Shown here: positions 32,336 to 40,443 of the stretch, piece after piece
Position numbering within the stretch: position 1 is the stretch's first letter
Layout: each line of letters begins with the position of its first letter
DNA from: Ahaetulla prasina
Taxonomy: Eukaryota > Chordata > Lepidosauria > Squamata > Colubridae
Direction of reading: 5' to 3'
Length of the DNA: 64,000 nucleotides
NCBI RefSeq assembly: GCF_028640845.1
Contig: NC_080543.1
Span: 11,605,459-11,669,458, forward strand
Translations under genes and position numbers: made by a program
The notes under the pieces: generated by a model
The model's input: only the letters and a program-made list of their open reading frames with translations
The model's database searches: none
Told to the model about the DNA's origin: nothing

Positions 32336-32570
32336 CATAGAGGAGAGTCATTAAAGAAGATGATATTAAATGTTAAGTATTAAGGTTATTATATTACAAT
32401 ATTATTAATATGATGGTGATGACTAAATATAATGAAGATGTATAAATATGACTATCTAACATAATTGTACCCAGAATGCACACTGTTTGATGAAAATCGA
32501 GTGTTACATAAATAAAACAAATAAAACATGAAAAGAAAAAAAAGAAGAAAAAGAGAGACTTTCCATAGAC

Positions 32571-32705
32571 CAGGGGTCTCCAAGCTTGGCAACTTGAAGC
32601 CTAGAGGACTTCAGCTCCCAGAATTCCCCAGCCAGCTTGGCTGGCTGGGGGATTCTGGGAGTTGAAGTCCTCCAAGCTTCAAGTTGCCAAGGTTGGAGAC
32701 TCCTG
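32571..32705. mobile_element. Palindromic CAGGGGTCTCC MITE with perfect TSD
   Basis: 135 bp in two inverted arms meeting at CCAGCTTGGCTGGCTGG. The ends are CAGGGGTCTCC and GGAGACTCCTG. Octamer CCATAGAC at 32563-32570 and 32706-32713 marks it as hAT. Would fold into one long hairpin. Confidence 0.94.
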
Positions 32706-32935
32706 CCATAGACAATCTCCATAGACACCACATGCACATACAGTGATAATCAGCTCCATTGAACACAACTCGAGAAGGATAGCCGTCTAGGCCCCTCTCC
32801 CCACCGAATTAGAAATCCCATCCACCCCAGTTTGCGTGAACATTGCTGGTTGGAAGTTGGTAACTAAACATAGTTCGGTGATGCCAGGCTGGGGCTTTTA
32901 TCCATCCTGCTTAACCAAGTTAAAATGAGATTGGG

Positions 32936-34537
32936 TAATTTGCAATTCAGCATTGTAGAAACTCAATGGCCATCTTTAAGATGAAATCAGTCACACAAAC
33001 ACACACCGTGACTCATATGGTTGATTGATTTGGGTTTTGCAGATTGTGCAAACAGAAGAATTGTTTTGACAATCTGGGTTGTGCAAACACTTTTCCTCCA
33101 TTCCGACTCGGTGCCCCCTAATTCACATTTTTCCACTTCAGCTGAAGTGATACACAAACCTGGCAGATACGTTTAGGTATCAAACCCCAAACCTGTTGCT
33201 TTTGAGAAATATTTCTGGAGCGGCCTTCCTTCAGCAGAGATGCTGCTGGGAAAAGTTTTGTAGTTCTGACAAGCTTGGGATGAAGGAAAGCTTGTAACTG
33301 GGCAGCATGTACATTTCATAAAACAACTTTTTTAAAAAGGGATTTCCAAATGATTTTGGAGGGCAAATATGATAGAGTTAATAAGTATGTCTCTACCGTC
33401 ACTGACACTGTTGCCAGATTCCCAGGGCCCATGTTCCACCACCCACCTCTCCTCTTGCTATCACTTTTCTTAAGCTGTCTCTCCTTATCCCCTCCCCCAG
33501 TTAATGGCCTTGGCTTGGTTAATACTTGGCTTGCCAGTCTCTTAACTGGAACAAAATCTTCCCTTTTCAATCCAAAGTAAATCCATCTTCAGGGATGTCC
33601 AACTTCGGCTGTTGTAAGACCTCTGCACTTCAACTCCCAGAATTCCTCAGCCAGCCATGCTCATTCCTCAGCCAGCCATGCCATCCCCAGGTTTTAAAGG
33701 GGCCACAGTTGGACACAGTGCAGTTCATGTTTCAGTGCTACCTCTCCCAAATCAGCTGTCCATACAGTTTGTGCGCATGAGGCTGAATAGTTAATAATGG
33801 GCTACAGTCCCTTCCAGGTAGAATAGAATAGAATAACTGAGTTGGAAGGGACCTTGGAGGTCTTCTAGTCCAACCCCCTGCCTAGGCAGGAAACCCTACA
33901 CCATTTCAGACACACGTTTGTCCAACATCTTCTTAAAAACTTCCAGTGTTGGAGCATTCATAACTTCTGGAGGCAAGTTGTTCCACTGATTGATTGTTCT
34001 AATTGTTAGGAAATTTCTCCTTAGTTCTAGGTTGCTTCTCTCCTTGATTAACTTCCACCCATTGTTTCTTATCCTGCCCTCACGTGCTTTGGAGAATAGT
34101 TTGACTCCCTTTTCTTTGTGGCAGCCCCTGAGATATTTGAACACTGCTATCATGTCTCCCCAGTCCTTCGTTTCCTTAAAGTAGACATACCTAACTCTCA
34201 TTGAAGCCTCGTTTAACTCAGTGTACAGCTACTAACTTGTTTTCTAATGCTTAAAACTTTTGCGACTGATGCCCTGTTTTCTACCCTCAAAATAGAACAT
34301 TTTTTTTAATTAGCAGAGTCCACCTAAAGTCCAAATTTGGGGAATGTTCACAAGGAAGGGATAATTGCTTTGCAGTTTTTATTATCGGAGGTAGGTTGCT
34401 AGTTCCAGCGTCAAGGTTAAGAGCTGTGGTTTCTCGCCACATGACAGTAGTACCGGTAGAGGATATCTTAAGCAGAAATTTCAGTGGTTTATGAATCGGC
34501 GTCAGGCTTCTTAAACTTCCTCTTCTTCTTCCTCCCT
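32936..34537. repeat. Segmental duplication, copy B
   Basis: 32936-33735 and 34505-34537 match copy A at 28641-29473. The 769 bp between them, including a CR1 piece, is missing from copy A. Both junctions carry TCAG. Confidence 0.92.
33826..34200 (-). mobile_element. CR1 3' fragment
   Basis: Reverse complement of the CR1 tail and C-terminal coding block (NNLPPEVMNAPTLEVFKKML). Confidence 0.9.
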
Positions 34538-34950
34538 GCTTATATTGCTAATTTTTTTTTGTTTGGGGTTTTTAACCTTCTTTCTGGACATCTGTGCTCT
34601 TATTCAATGCTTATTTGCAAAAAAACCCCACAAAAAACCAGGTTTTTGAGTCCCTAAAAATGACAGTTACCACTTAATAATTATGAGAAGTGCAGCATCA
34701 CCATTAATGCAAAACAAGCTAGCTTTGTATTTTTTGCAGGTTATTTTGTTCCAGAAGACGATGGGAGAAGGCGGTTCTTAGAGGAATATAAAAATAAATA
34801 GTGTTTTGTTTTATTGCCACTACACTGACCTAAAAAATAATAATAATTGAGATTGGGGGGGAAAACATTCCAACTGTTCATAACTACAAATCCTTTTGCT
34901 TGTATTGTTCAACTCTTTCTGGTTTTTATCAATGTTCCTTATGGGAGTGT
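34201..34950. other. Unassigned intronic sequence
   Basis: No CTSC exon, repeat family or RNA gene recognised. 34505-34537 belongs to copy B. Confidence 0.45.
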
Positions 34951-35158
34951 GCAGGTACTCATCCATTTGCAACCACAATTACTAAGCAAGGAGGTTTTTA
35001 AGTAAGTCATGCCCGATTTTATGACCCTTTGCACCGGGGTTGTTAAGTGAGTCATTATAGTTTTTAAGTGAATCACACAGTTGTTAAGTGAATGGCTTTC
35101 TCCATCGAGTTTGCTTGTCATAAGGTGGCTGGAAAGGATGCGGCAACGATTATAAATG

Positions 35159-35558
35159 CAGGTAGTCCTCAACTTACAACAGGTCATTTAGTGACCGTTC
35201 AGAGTTGCAACGCTGAAAAAAGAAGTGACTTATGACCATTTTCACACTTGCAAGCGCTGCTAAATCCTCATGGCCCATTGAGCAAAATTCAGAGGCTTGG
35301 CAACTGACTCATATTTATGACGGTTGCTTTGTCCCCGGGTCATGTGATCGCCTTTTGCGTCCATCTGACAAGCAAAGTCAATGGAGAAGCCGGATTCACT
35401 TAACAACCGTGTTACTCACTTAACAACCTGCAGCGCTTCACTTAACAGCGGTGGTCAGAAAGATTGTAAAACAGGGCAAAATTCACTTAACAAAAATGTT
35501 TTGCTTACAAAACAGAAACGCTGAGCTCAATTGTGGTTCGAAAGTCGAGGGCTACCTG
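35159..35558. mobile_element. Complete AGGTAGTCC MITE nested in its own family
   Basis: 400 bp with both ends, CAGGTAGTCCTCAACTTAC and AAGTCGAGGGCTACCTG, reading in the opposite direction to the host copy. Confidence 0.9.
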
Positions 35559-35608
35559 TATATTCTAGTCGCCAAGCATCCAAATTTTAATCATGTGACT
35601 ACGGGAAT

Positions 35609-35796
35609 CAGTGGTGGGTTTCTACCGGTTTGTCCCGGTTTGGGCGAACCGTTAGCAGCGGCTGGAGGCTCTACCCACCCGGACGTCATCACAGACACTC
35701 TGCGCATGTGCAGAAGCGCCGCGCGGGAGCGAAGCAAGCACACGTGCGTGCTCACAGTCCCGAAATGGTAGCGAAGGTAAGTGAAAACCACGACTG
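35609..35796. mobile_element. Small CCGGTT hAT MITE
   Basis: The ends are CAGTGGTGGGTTTCTACC and GAAAACCACGACTG. The target repeat is not clear. Confidence 0.75.
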
Positions 35797-36022
35797 ATGA
35801 AAAAGCTTTTTTCAGTGGCGTTGTAACTTTAAATGGTCCCTAAACAAACGATTGTAAGTCGAGGACTACCCATATGAGCTGTTACAGCAATATTTTATGA
35901 AAAGATTTCTCCCAAAAAGCGTGAACGAAAGCCAACACTCCCCACCTCCCCACCAGATTTATAGAGAGACGGCAGCTCCGACCACACTTTGCTTGCACAA
36001 GCACGAAGCCATAAGCACCAGC

Positions 36023-36056
36023 CTGAAGATGATGAATGAGACCTCGTCGAAATGTC
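36023..36056 (+). ncRNA. Hammerhead-like motif, 5' Penelope repeat (degraded)
   Basis: Order CTGAAGA - stem arm GATGAA - loop TGAGAC - arm CTCGTC - GAAA - TGTC. CUGANGA and GAAA are the hammerhead core. The stem has a wobble and one mismatch, and the ACGT that follows GA in the best copy is ATGT here. Probably inactive. Confidence 0.6.
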
Positions 36057-36229
36057 GCCAAGATACTCTCAACTTTACACGGGAAAAGACCCGAATACAC
36101 CAAGACCTAAATATTTATATATATATATATATATATACACAGACCACCCTCAAGACAGACACGCACACCAACAAACTCCGAAGACTACAAGAACGCCAGA
36201 AACAAACCCCTCCACCCTCACAGCAACAC

Positions 36230-38101
36230 ATGAAACAAACAGTGCATAACATCTCAGATAGGATCCTCACCAAAGCTGAAACCGATGTCCTTTCCAAAGG
36301 ATTCAACTTTGCAGTCACTCCCAAATACATCCCCACTGAAAGCATTATATGCGGAGTTGAAACCAGCCTGACCAAAATCAACCCCGATGACGCTAACAAA
36401 ATCAGACTCGAGATCTCCAACATCCTCTGCACCAGCAAGCCACCCAAAAGCAACTTACCCAAAGAGGAACAGACAGCACTACTTAACCTGAAAAAAGATA
36501 CCAGCATAATAATCCTACCAGCAGACAAGGGCAACGCCACGGTGGTTATGAACACATCTGACTACCAAACCAAATTAACCAACCTACTCCAAGACCCTGC
36601 ATACAAGCCCCTAAACACAGACCCCACCACCTACCTAGAAAAAACCACTAGATCCAAAATAAAAGCCTCCCCCATCAGTGAAGAAATCCAACAAAGAATC
36701 ATTCCCAGAGAGAAATCATCCAGATGCCCTAAACTCTATGGCCTCCCCAAGATACACAAAGAAGGAACCCCACTCAGACCCATAGTCAGCTCCATAGGCT
36801 CACCTCTACAAAACCTAGCCAAATTTCTCGCCAAACAACTACAGCCCTATGCAGAATCCATCACCTCACACGTAAAAAACTCATTCCAGTTCATAGAGAT
36901 CATAAAGAAACAAAACTTACAGCCCAGCGACCTACTCGTGAGCTTTGATGTCATATCCCTCTTCACCCAAGTGCCAATCAAAGAAGCCTTGACAGCTATC
37001 CAAAACAAATATAACCCCCCCAAGCACATCCTAGATCTGACCAACCACTGCCTATCCAACACATACTTCATCTATAATGGACAAAAATACAAACAAATAG
37101 AAGGAGCACCCATGGGATCACCCCTCTCACCTGTCATTGCCAATCTCTACATGGAACACTTTGAAACCCAAGCTCTAGAAAAATCTGATCACAAACCCAA
37201 ACTCTGGCTCAGATATGTAGACGACACCTTCATAATCTGGCCACATGGGAAAGAAAAACTTGACAACTTCCTCACACACCTCAATAGCCTACACCCCAAA
37301 ATACAGTTCACCATGGAAACAGAAGTTAATAACCAACTTCCCTTCCTGGATGTCTTAGTCTACAGAAAACCCAATGGCTCCCTAGGACACACCATCTACC
37401 AGAAGAAAACACACACAAACCGCTATCTGCACGCACTCTCACACCACCACCCAGCACAGATCAACTCCGTAGCCAAGACACTCATCTCCAGAACAAAATG
37501 CTTAGCTGATGAACAACACCTAAAACCCGAACTAGACACCCTCACTAACGTACTAACATTCAATGGATTCCAAACAAATAAGATTACCAAGCTAATCCAA
37601 AAAGAACCCCCCACTAAAATCCAAGACAGAGAACAAGAAAACGGCACAGCCCTCCTCCCATATATAAAAGGCACCACAGACAGAATCAGCAAGATCCTCC
37701 ACAAACACAACATCAAGACAGCATTCTGCACAAACAGAAAAATATCCACCATCCTAAGAAACCCCAAAGACAAAATTGAGTTAGAAAATCAAGGAGTATA
37801 TGAAATCCCATGCACCGCCTGCCCCACCATATACATTGGACAAACCAACAGAAGAATAAGTGCACGCATTGAAGAACACAAGAACTCATTCAAAAAAGAG
37901 GAACCAACTTCTTCCCTGGTCCAACACTTTAAAGTCACAGGACACGATATTGACTTTAAAAAGACCAGAACTATCGCCAAAACTGAACACTTTAACAACA
38001 GAATAATCAGAGAAGCCATTGAGATAGAAAAGCGCCCACACAGCATGAACAAACGAGATGACACCTCCGCCTACCAGCCATTTGGAAACCCGCCTTATTG
38101 A
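36230..38101 (+). CDS. Penelope-like reverse transcriptase with GIY-YIG endonuclease
   Basis: The 623-residue frame is open throughout. It continues upstream to 35897, but that part reads through the terminal repeat, so I start at ATG 36230. N-terminal block KAETDVLSKGFNFAVTPKYI. RT: LYGLPKIHKEGTPLRPIVS (about 169-188), FDVISLF with catalytic Asp240, GAPMGSPLSP (292-301), YVDD (329-332). C-terminal endonuclease: GVYEIPC..C (522-531, two cysteines), YIG (535-537), Arg541/542 and Glu548. These are the telomerase-like RT and GIY-YIG nuclease of Penelope elements. The last ~13 residues are out of frame relative to 39457-39500: one C is missing in GACACCTCCGCC versus CACCTCCCGCC. Core domains look intact, the extreme C-terminus does not. 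Confidence 0.92.
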   Translation: MKQTVHNISDRILTKAETDVLSKGFNFAVTPKYIPTESIICGVETSLTKINPDDANKIRLEISNILCTSKPPKSNLPKEEQTALLNLKKDTSIIILPADKGNATVVMNTSDYQTKLTNLLQDPAYKPLNTDPTTYLEKTTRSKIKASPISEEIQQRIIPREKSSRCPKLYGLPKIHKEGTPLRPIVSSIGSPLQNLAKFLAKQLQPYAESITSHVKNSFQFIEIIKKQNLQPSDLLVSFDVISLFTQVPIKEALTAIQNKYNPPKHILDLTNHCLSNTYFIYNGQKYKQIEGAPMGSPLSPVIANLYMEHFETQALEKSDHKPKLWLRYVDDTFIIWPHGKEKLDNFLTHLNSLHPKIQFTMETEVNNQLPFLDVLVYRKPNGSLGHTIYQKKTHTNRYLHALSHHHPAQINSVAKTLISRTKCLADEQHLKPELDTLTNVLTFNGFQTNKITKLIQKEPPTKIQDREQENGTALLPYIKGTTDRISKILHKHNIKTAFCTNRKISTILRNPKDKIELENQGVYEIPCTACPTIYIGQTNRRISARIEEHKNSFKKEEPTSSLVQHFKVTGHDIDFKKTRTIAKTEHFNNRIIREAIEIEKRPHSMNKRDDTSAYQPFGNPPY

Positions 38102-38563
38102 CAAACGAGTCCCTAACACGAGGAATGACACCAGACCCACACTCACAAGGTCCACACAGGATGTCACCACCGCACATCCACCCAGAAAGCAGACCCAAAC
38201 CCACACTGATCATGAAGCACGACCAAGGACCAGAAGCCAGACCGCAGCTGCAACATTAGCCAATTCAAACCCCTCCAATCCATTCATGCAGCAGACTGAC
38301 ATCCACTATGAAGATGTAGCACGACCACAAAGCCAAACAACAGCTATGCAGCTCACCAGCTCAAATCCCCCTGCAGCACAGACTAGACTGAGCACAACCA
38401 AGCCCCCACCAACACAGGACACACCCCAGCCAATCAGAGCACAGAAAAACCCCATCCAATCAGAGCACAGCCAAGCTCCCACCCAATCAGTTCAAACCCC
38501 ACTAGCAGTTAAAAGGAAGAAACAACTGCGATCACACATTGCTCCCAGAAGCACGGTTGAAGC

Positions 38564-38596
38564 CTGAAGATGACGAATGAGACTTCGTCAAACGTC
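38564..38596 (+). ncRNA. Hammerhead-like motif, 3' Penelope repeat (G deleted)
   Basis: CTGAAGA - GACGAA - TGAGAC - TTCGTC - AAACGTC. The stem is a perfect 6 bp, but the G that should precede AAA is missing, which breaks the conserved GAAA box. Confidence 0.62.
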
Positions 38597-38739
38597 GCCA
38601 AGACACTTCCAATTTTACACGGGAGAAAACCCGAACAACCAAAGACCTATATATATATATATATATATATTTGTTTTCTGAGGTTTTCGGTGTTTGTATG
38701 TAGGTCTTGGTTATTCGGTTTTGCTCCCAGAAGCACGGT

Positions 38740-39006
38740 TGAAGCCTGAAGCCTGAAGCCTGAAGCCTGAAGCCTGAAGCCTGAAGCCTGAAGCCTGAAG
38801 CCTGAAGCCTGAAGCCTGAAGCCTGAAGCCTGAAGCCTGAAGCCTGAAGCCTGAAGCCTGAAGCCTGAAGCCTGAAGCCTGAAGCCTGAAGCCTGAAGCC
38901 TGAAGCCTGAAGCCTGAAGCCTGAAGCCTGAAGCCTGAAGCCTGAAGCCTGAAGCCTGAAGCCTGAAGCCTGAAGCCTGAAGCCTGAAGCCTGAAGCCTG
39001 AAGCCT
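38740..39006. repeat. (TGAAGCC)38 satellite running into the gap
   Basis: About 38 pure 7-bp units begin at GCACGGTTGAAGCCTGAAG, the sequence that leads into the Penelope ribozyme core. The array stops only at the assembly gap, so its true length is unknown. Confidence 0.96.
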
Positions 39007-39106
39007 NNNNNNNNNNNNNNNNNNNNNNNNNNNNNNNNNNNNNNNNNNNNNNNNNNNNNNNNNNNNNNNNNNNNNNNNNNNNNNNNNNNNNNNNNNNNNN
39101 NNNNNN
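39007..39106. other. Assembly gap (100 N)
   Basis: Exactly 100 unknown bases, the usual placeholder for a gap of unknown size. Sequence on the far side is inverted Penelope DNA. Confidence 0.99.
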
Positions 39107-39420
39107 GTAAAATTGGAAGTGTCTTAAGTCTCATTCATCTTCAGGCTTCAGCTTCGTGCTTTGGGAGCAATGTGTGATCGCAGCTGTTTCTTCCTTTAAC
39201 TGCAGTAATTTGAACTGATTGGGAGCTTGGCTGTGCTCTGATTGGCTGGGTGTGTCCTGTTGGTGGGGCTTGTTTGTGCTCAGTTTAGTCTGTGTTGCAG
39301 GGGGATTTGAGCTGGTGAGCTGCATAGCTGTTGTTTGGCTTTGTGGTCGTGCTACATCTTCATAGTGGGTGTCAGTCTGCTGCATGTATGGATTGGAGGG
39401 GTTTGAAATGGCTAATGTTG
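39107..39420 (-). mobile_element. Inverted Penelope 3' region
   Basis: Reverse complement of 38251-38622, from TTCAAACCCCTCCAATCC to the terminal repeat. The ribozyme core is lost: after ATGAATGAGACTT the sequence jumps to AAGACACTTCC, removing 14 bases. Confidence 0.92.
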
Positions 39421-39541
39421 AGATAGAAAAATGCCCACACAGCATGAACAAACGAGATGACACCTCCCGCCTACCAGCCATTTGGAAACCCGCCCTTATT
39501 GACAAACGAGTCCCTAACACGAGGAATGACACCAGACCCAC
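39421..39541 (+). mobile_element. Direct Penelope fragment joined to the inverted one
   Basis: Matches 38022-38141, starting AGATAGAAAAATGCCCACAC. It preserves the unshifted C-terminal frame DDTSRLPAIWKPALID. Confidence 0.92.
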
Positions 39542-39960
39542 TGTCAGACTACCTCTGATTATAGCTAAGAAAGAAAACACCTTGACTTCATTTGAATTAA
39601 AGACAAGTACTTTTACTAGCTACAGTCATGATGGCAGCGTATATAGTTGGATCTGAGACAGAATAAGGCTAACACATCATATCCCCCCCAATTGTCCCTC
39701 CTCCTTCAGGAGGTCAGGCTGGTCTGGTCCAATGCCAACTCCTTCTCGGCCCCTCGTGGTAATCTTCTTCCACAGGTCTCTAGTTGTCAGTCATTCGAGG
39801 AATGCAGTTTCAGTTGGGAAAAACCGCGTTATTCATCCTCAGCCGTTAATCCCCCACAAGGTTATGTCAGCCGAAAAGGCAATCTGATAACTCTTAGTCT
39901 GATATCTGTTTTGAATATAGTCAATCCATTTTTTCCATTCAAAAATTCAACTAAAATTTT
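39542..39960. other. Unassigned sequence
   Basis: Starts TGTCAGACTACC, faintly like the block at 11132. No gene or family recognised. Confidence 0.35.
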
Positions 39961-40250
39961 TATTTGCGCACCAATGGAAAAATGATGAGACTCCGTCTGA
40001 GGGGAATGTAATTAAGAAAATGTTATAATGTGCAGAAATGGATAGATTAATGCTCACTATTAAGGATAAAGAAGAAACTGAATATTTGTTTGATATGGGA
40101 TATATTCTATCAATGGCTGGACAATAGAAACAGAAGTTAGAAAGAGGAGATATAAAAAGAGGAAATGTTAATGTGAAAGTTGTTTAAAAAAGATATTAAA
40201 TATTATCGTTATTATATTATTAATATTATGGTGATGAATACTACAACAAA
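39961..40250 (+). mobile_element. L1 3' end fragment
   Basis: The translation ends YLFDMGYILSMAGQ and is followed by ATAGAAACAGAAGTTAGAAA and an AT-rich 3' UTR, parallel to 31850-32550. Confidence 0.68.
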
Positions 40251-40254
40251 TACC

Positions 40255-40388
40255 CTGTTTCTCCCAAAATAAGACATCCCCTGATAATAAGCCCAATTGG
40301 GCTTTTGAGCGCATGGCAATAAGGCCAAGCACTTATTTTAGTGTTCAAAAAATTATAAGACAGGGTCTTCTTTTTAGGGAAACACAGT
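40255..40388. mobile_element. Short inverted-repeat element
   Basis: CCCTGTTTCTCCCAAAATAA at the left and TTTTTAGGGAAACACAG at the right form imperfect inverted ends around AATAAGCCC/TTATTTTAG. MITE-like. Family not assigned. Confidence 0.55.
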
Positions 40389-40443
40389 ATGTATGTATGT
40401 ATGTATGTATGTATGTATGTATGTATGTATGTATGTATGTATG
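40389..40443. repeat. (GTAT)n microsatellite
   Basis: Fourteen GTAT units. Confidence 0.97.

Larger units (their letters stand above)
31850..32550 (+). mobile_element. L1 3' end, interrupted
   Basis: Begins with the ORF2 C-terminus DMGHILSMAR and stop. LINE B interrupts it at about 31893, and it continues with AGAAACAGAAGTTAGAAAAG and an A-rich 3' UTR to AAATAAAACAAATAAAAC. A parallel copy lies at 39961-40250. Confidence 0.7.
31437..32933. repeat. Segmental duplication, copy X2 (paralogue at 61638-62842)
   Basis: Shares with the 61.6 kb copy the LINE C end, the CTCATCCAAGAAGCGTCTCA stretch, the L1 3' end, the LINE B insertion and a unique 200-bp end (TTGCGTGAACATTGCTGG). Sharing of nested insertions shows block duplication rather than independent transposition. 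Confidence 0.93.
34951..35870. mobile_element. AGGTAGTCC MITE carrying two later insertions
   Basis: The left part ends GATTATAAATG (35158). The family sequence resumes TCGCCAAGCATCCAAATTTT after 35559 and ends GTCGAGGACTACC. Insertions: a member of its own family at 35159-35558 and a hAT at 35609-35796. Confidence 0.85.
35925..38672 (+). mobile_element. Penelope-like element, near complete
   Basis: A ~110-bp terminal repeat occurs at 36020-36140 and again at 38560-38672. Each holds a hammerhead-like motif, ACACGGGA(A/G)AA(G/A)ACCCGAA and an alternating (TA)n run. Between them lies one long RT/endonuclease frame. Repeated ends of this kind are the 'pseudo-LTRs' of Penelope-like elements. The left border is set by similarity to the fragment at 54672-54860 and is approximate. 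Confidence 0.93.

Noticed and set aside
29015..33580. Matching 84-codon and 76-codon frames at 29015-29279 and 33316-33580
   Set aside because: Their similarity is explained by the segmental duplication. Both strands are open, and neither has a domain or splice context.
35897..36229. Upstream start for the Penelope protein
   Set aside because: This part translates the terminal repeat with its ribozyme and a (TA)n run, so it is unlikely to be native protein.
38058..38567. Separate 169-codon gene after the Penelope frame
   Set aside because: It is the out-of-frame continuation and 3' region of the element, exposed by the lost C near 38068. A second small ORF cannot be excluded but has no recognised motif.
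38740..39006. Possible CRISPR-like array
   Set aside because: Units are contiguous 7-mers without spacers, in a vertebrate genome.
38532..39134. Minus-strand frame with a repeating GFRLQAS heptapeptide and unknown residues
   Set aside because: A product of the 7-bp satellite and the N gap. No independent coding signal.
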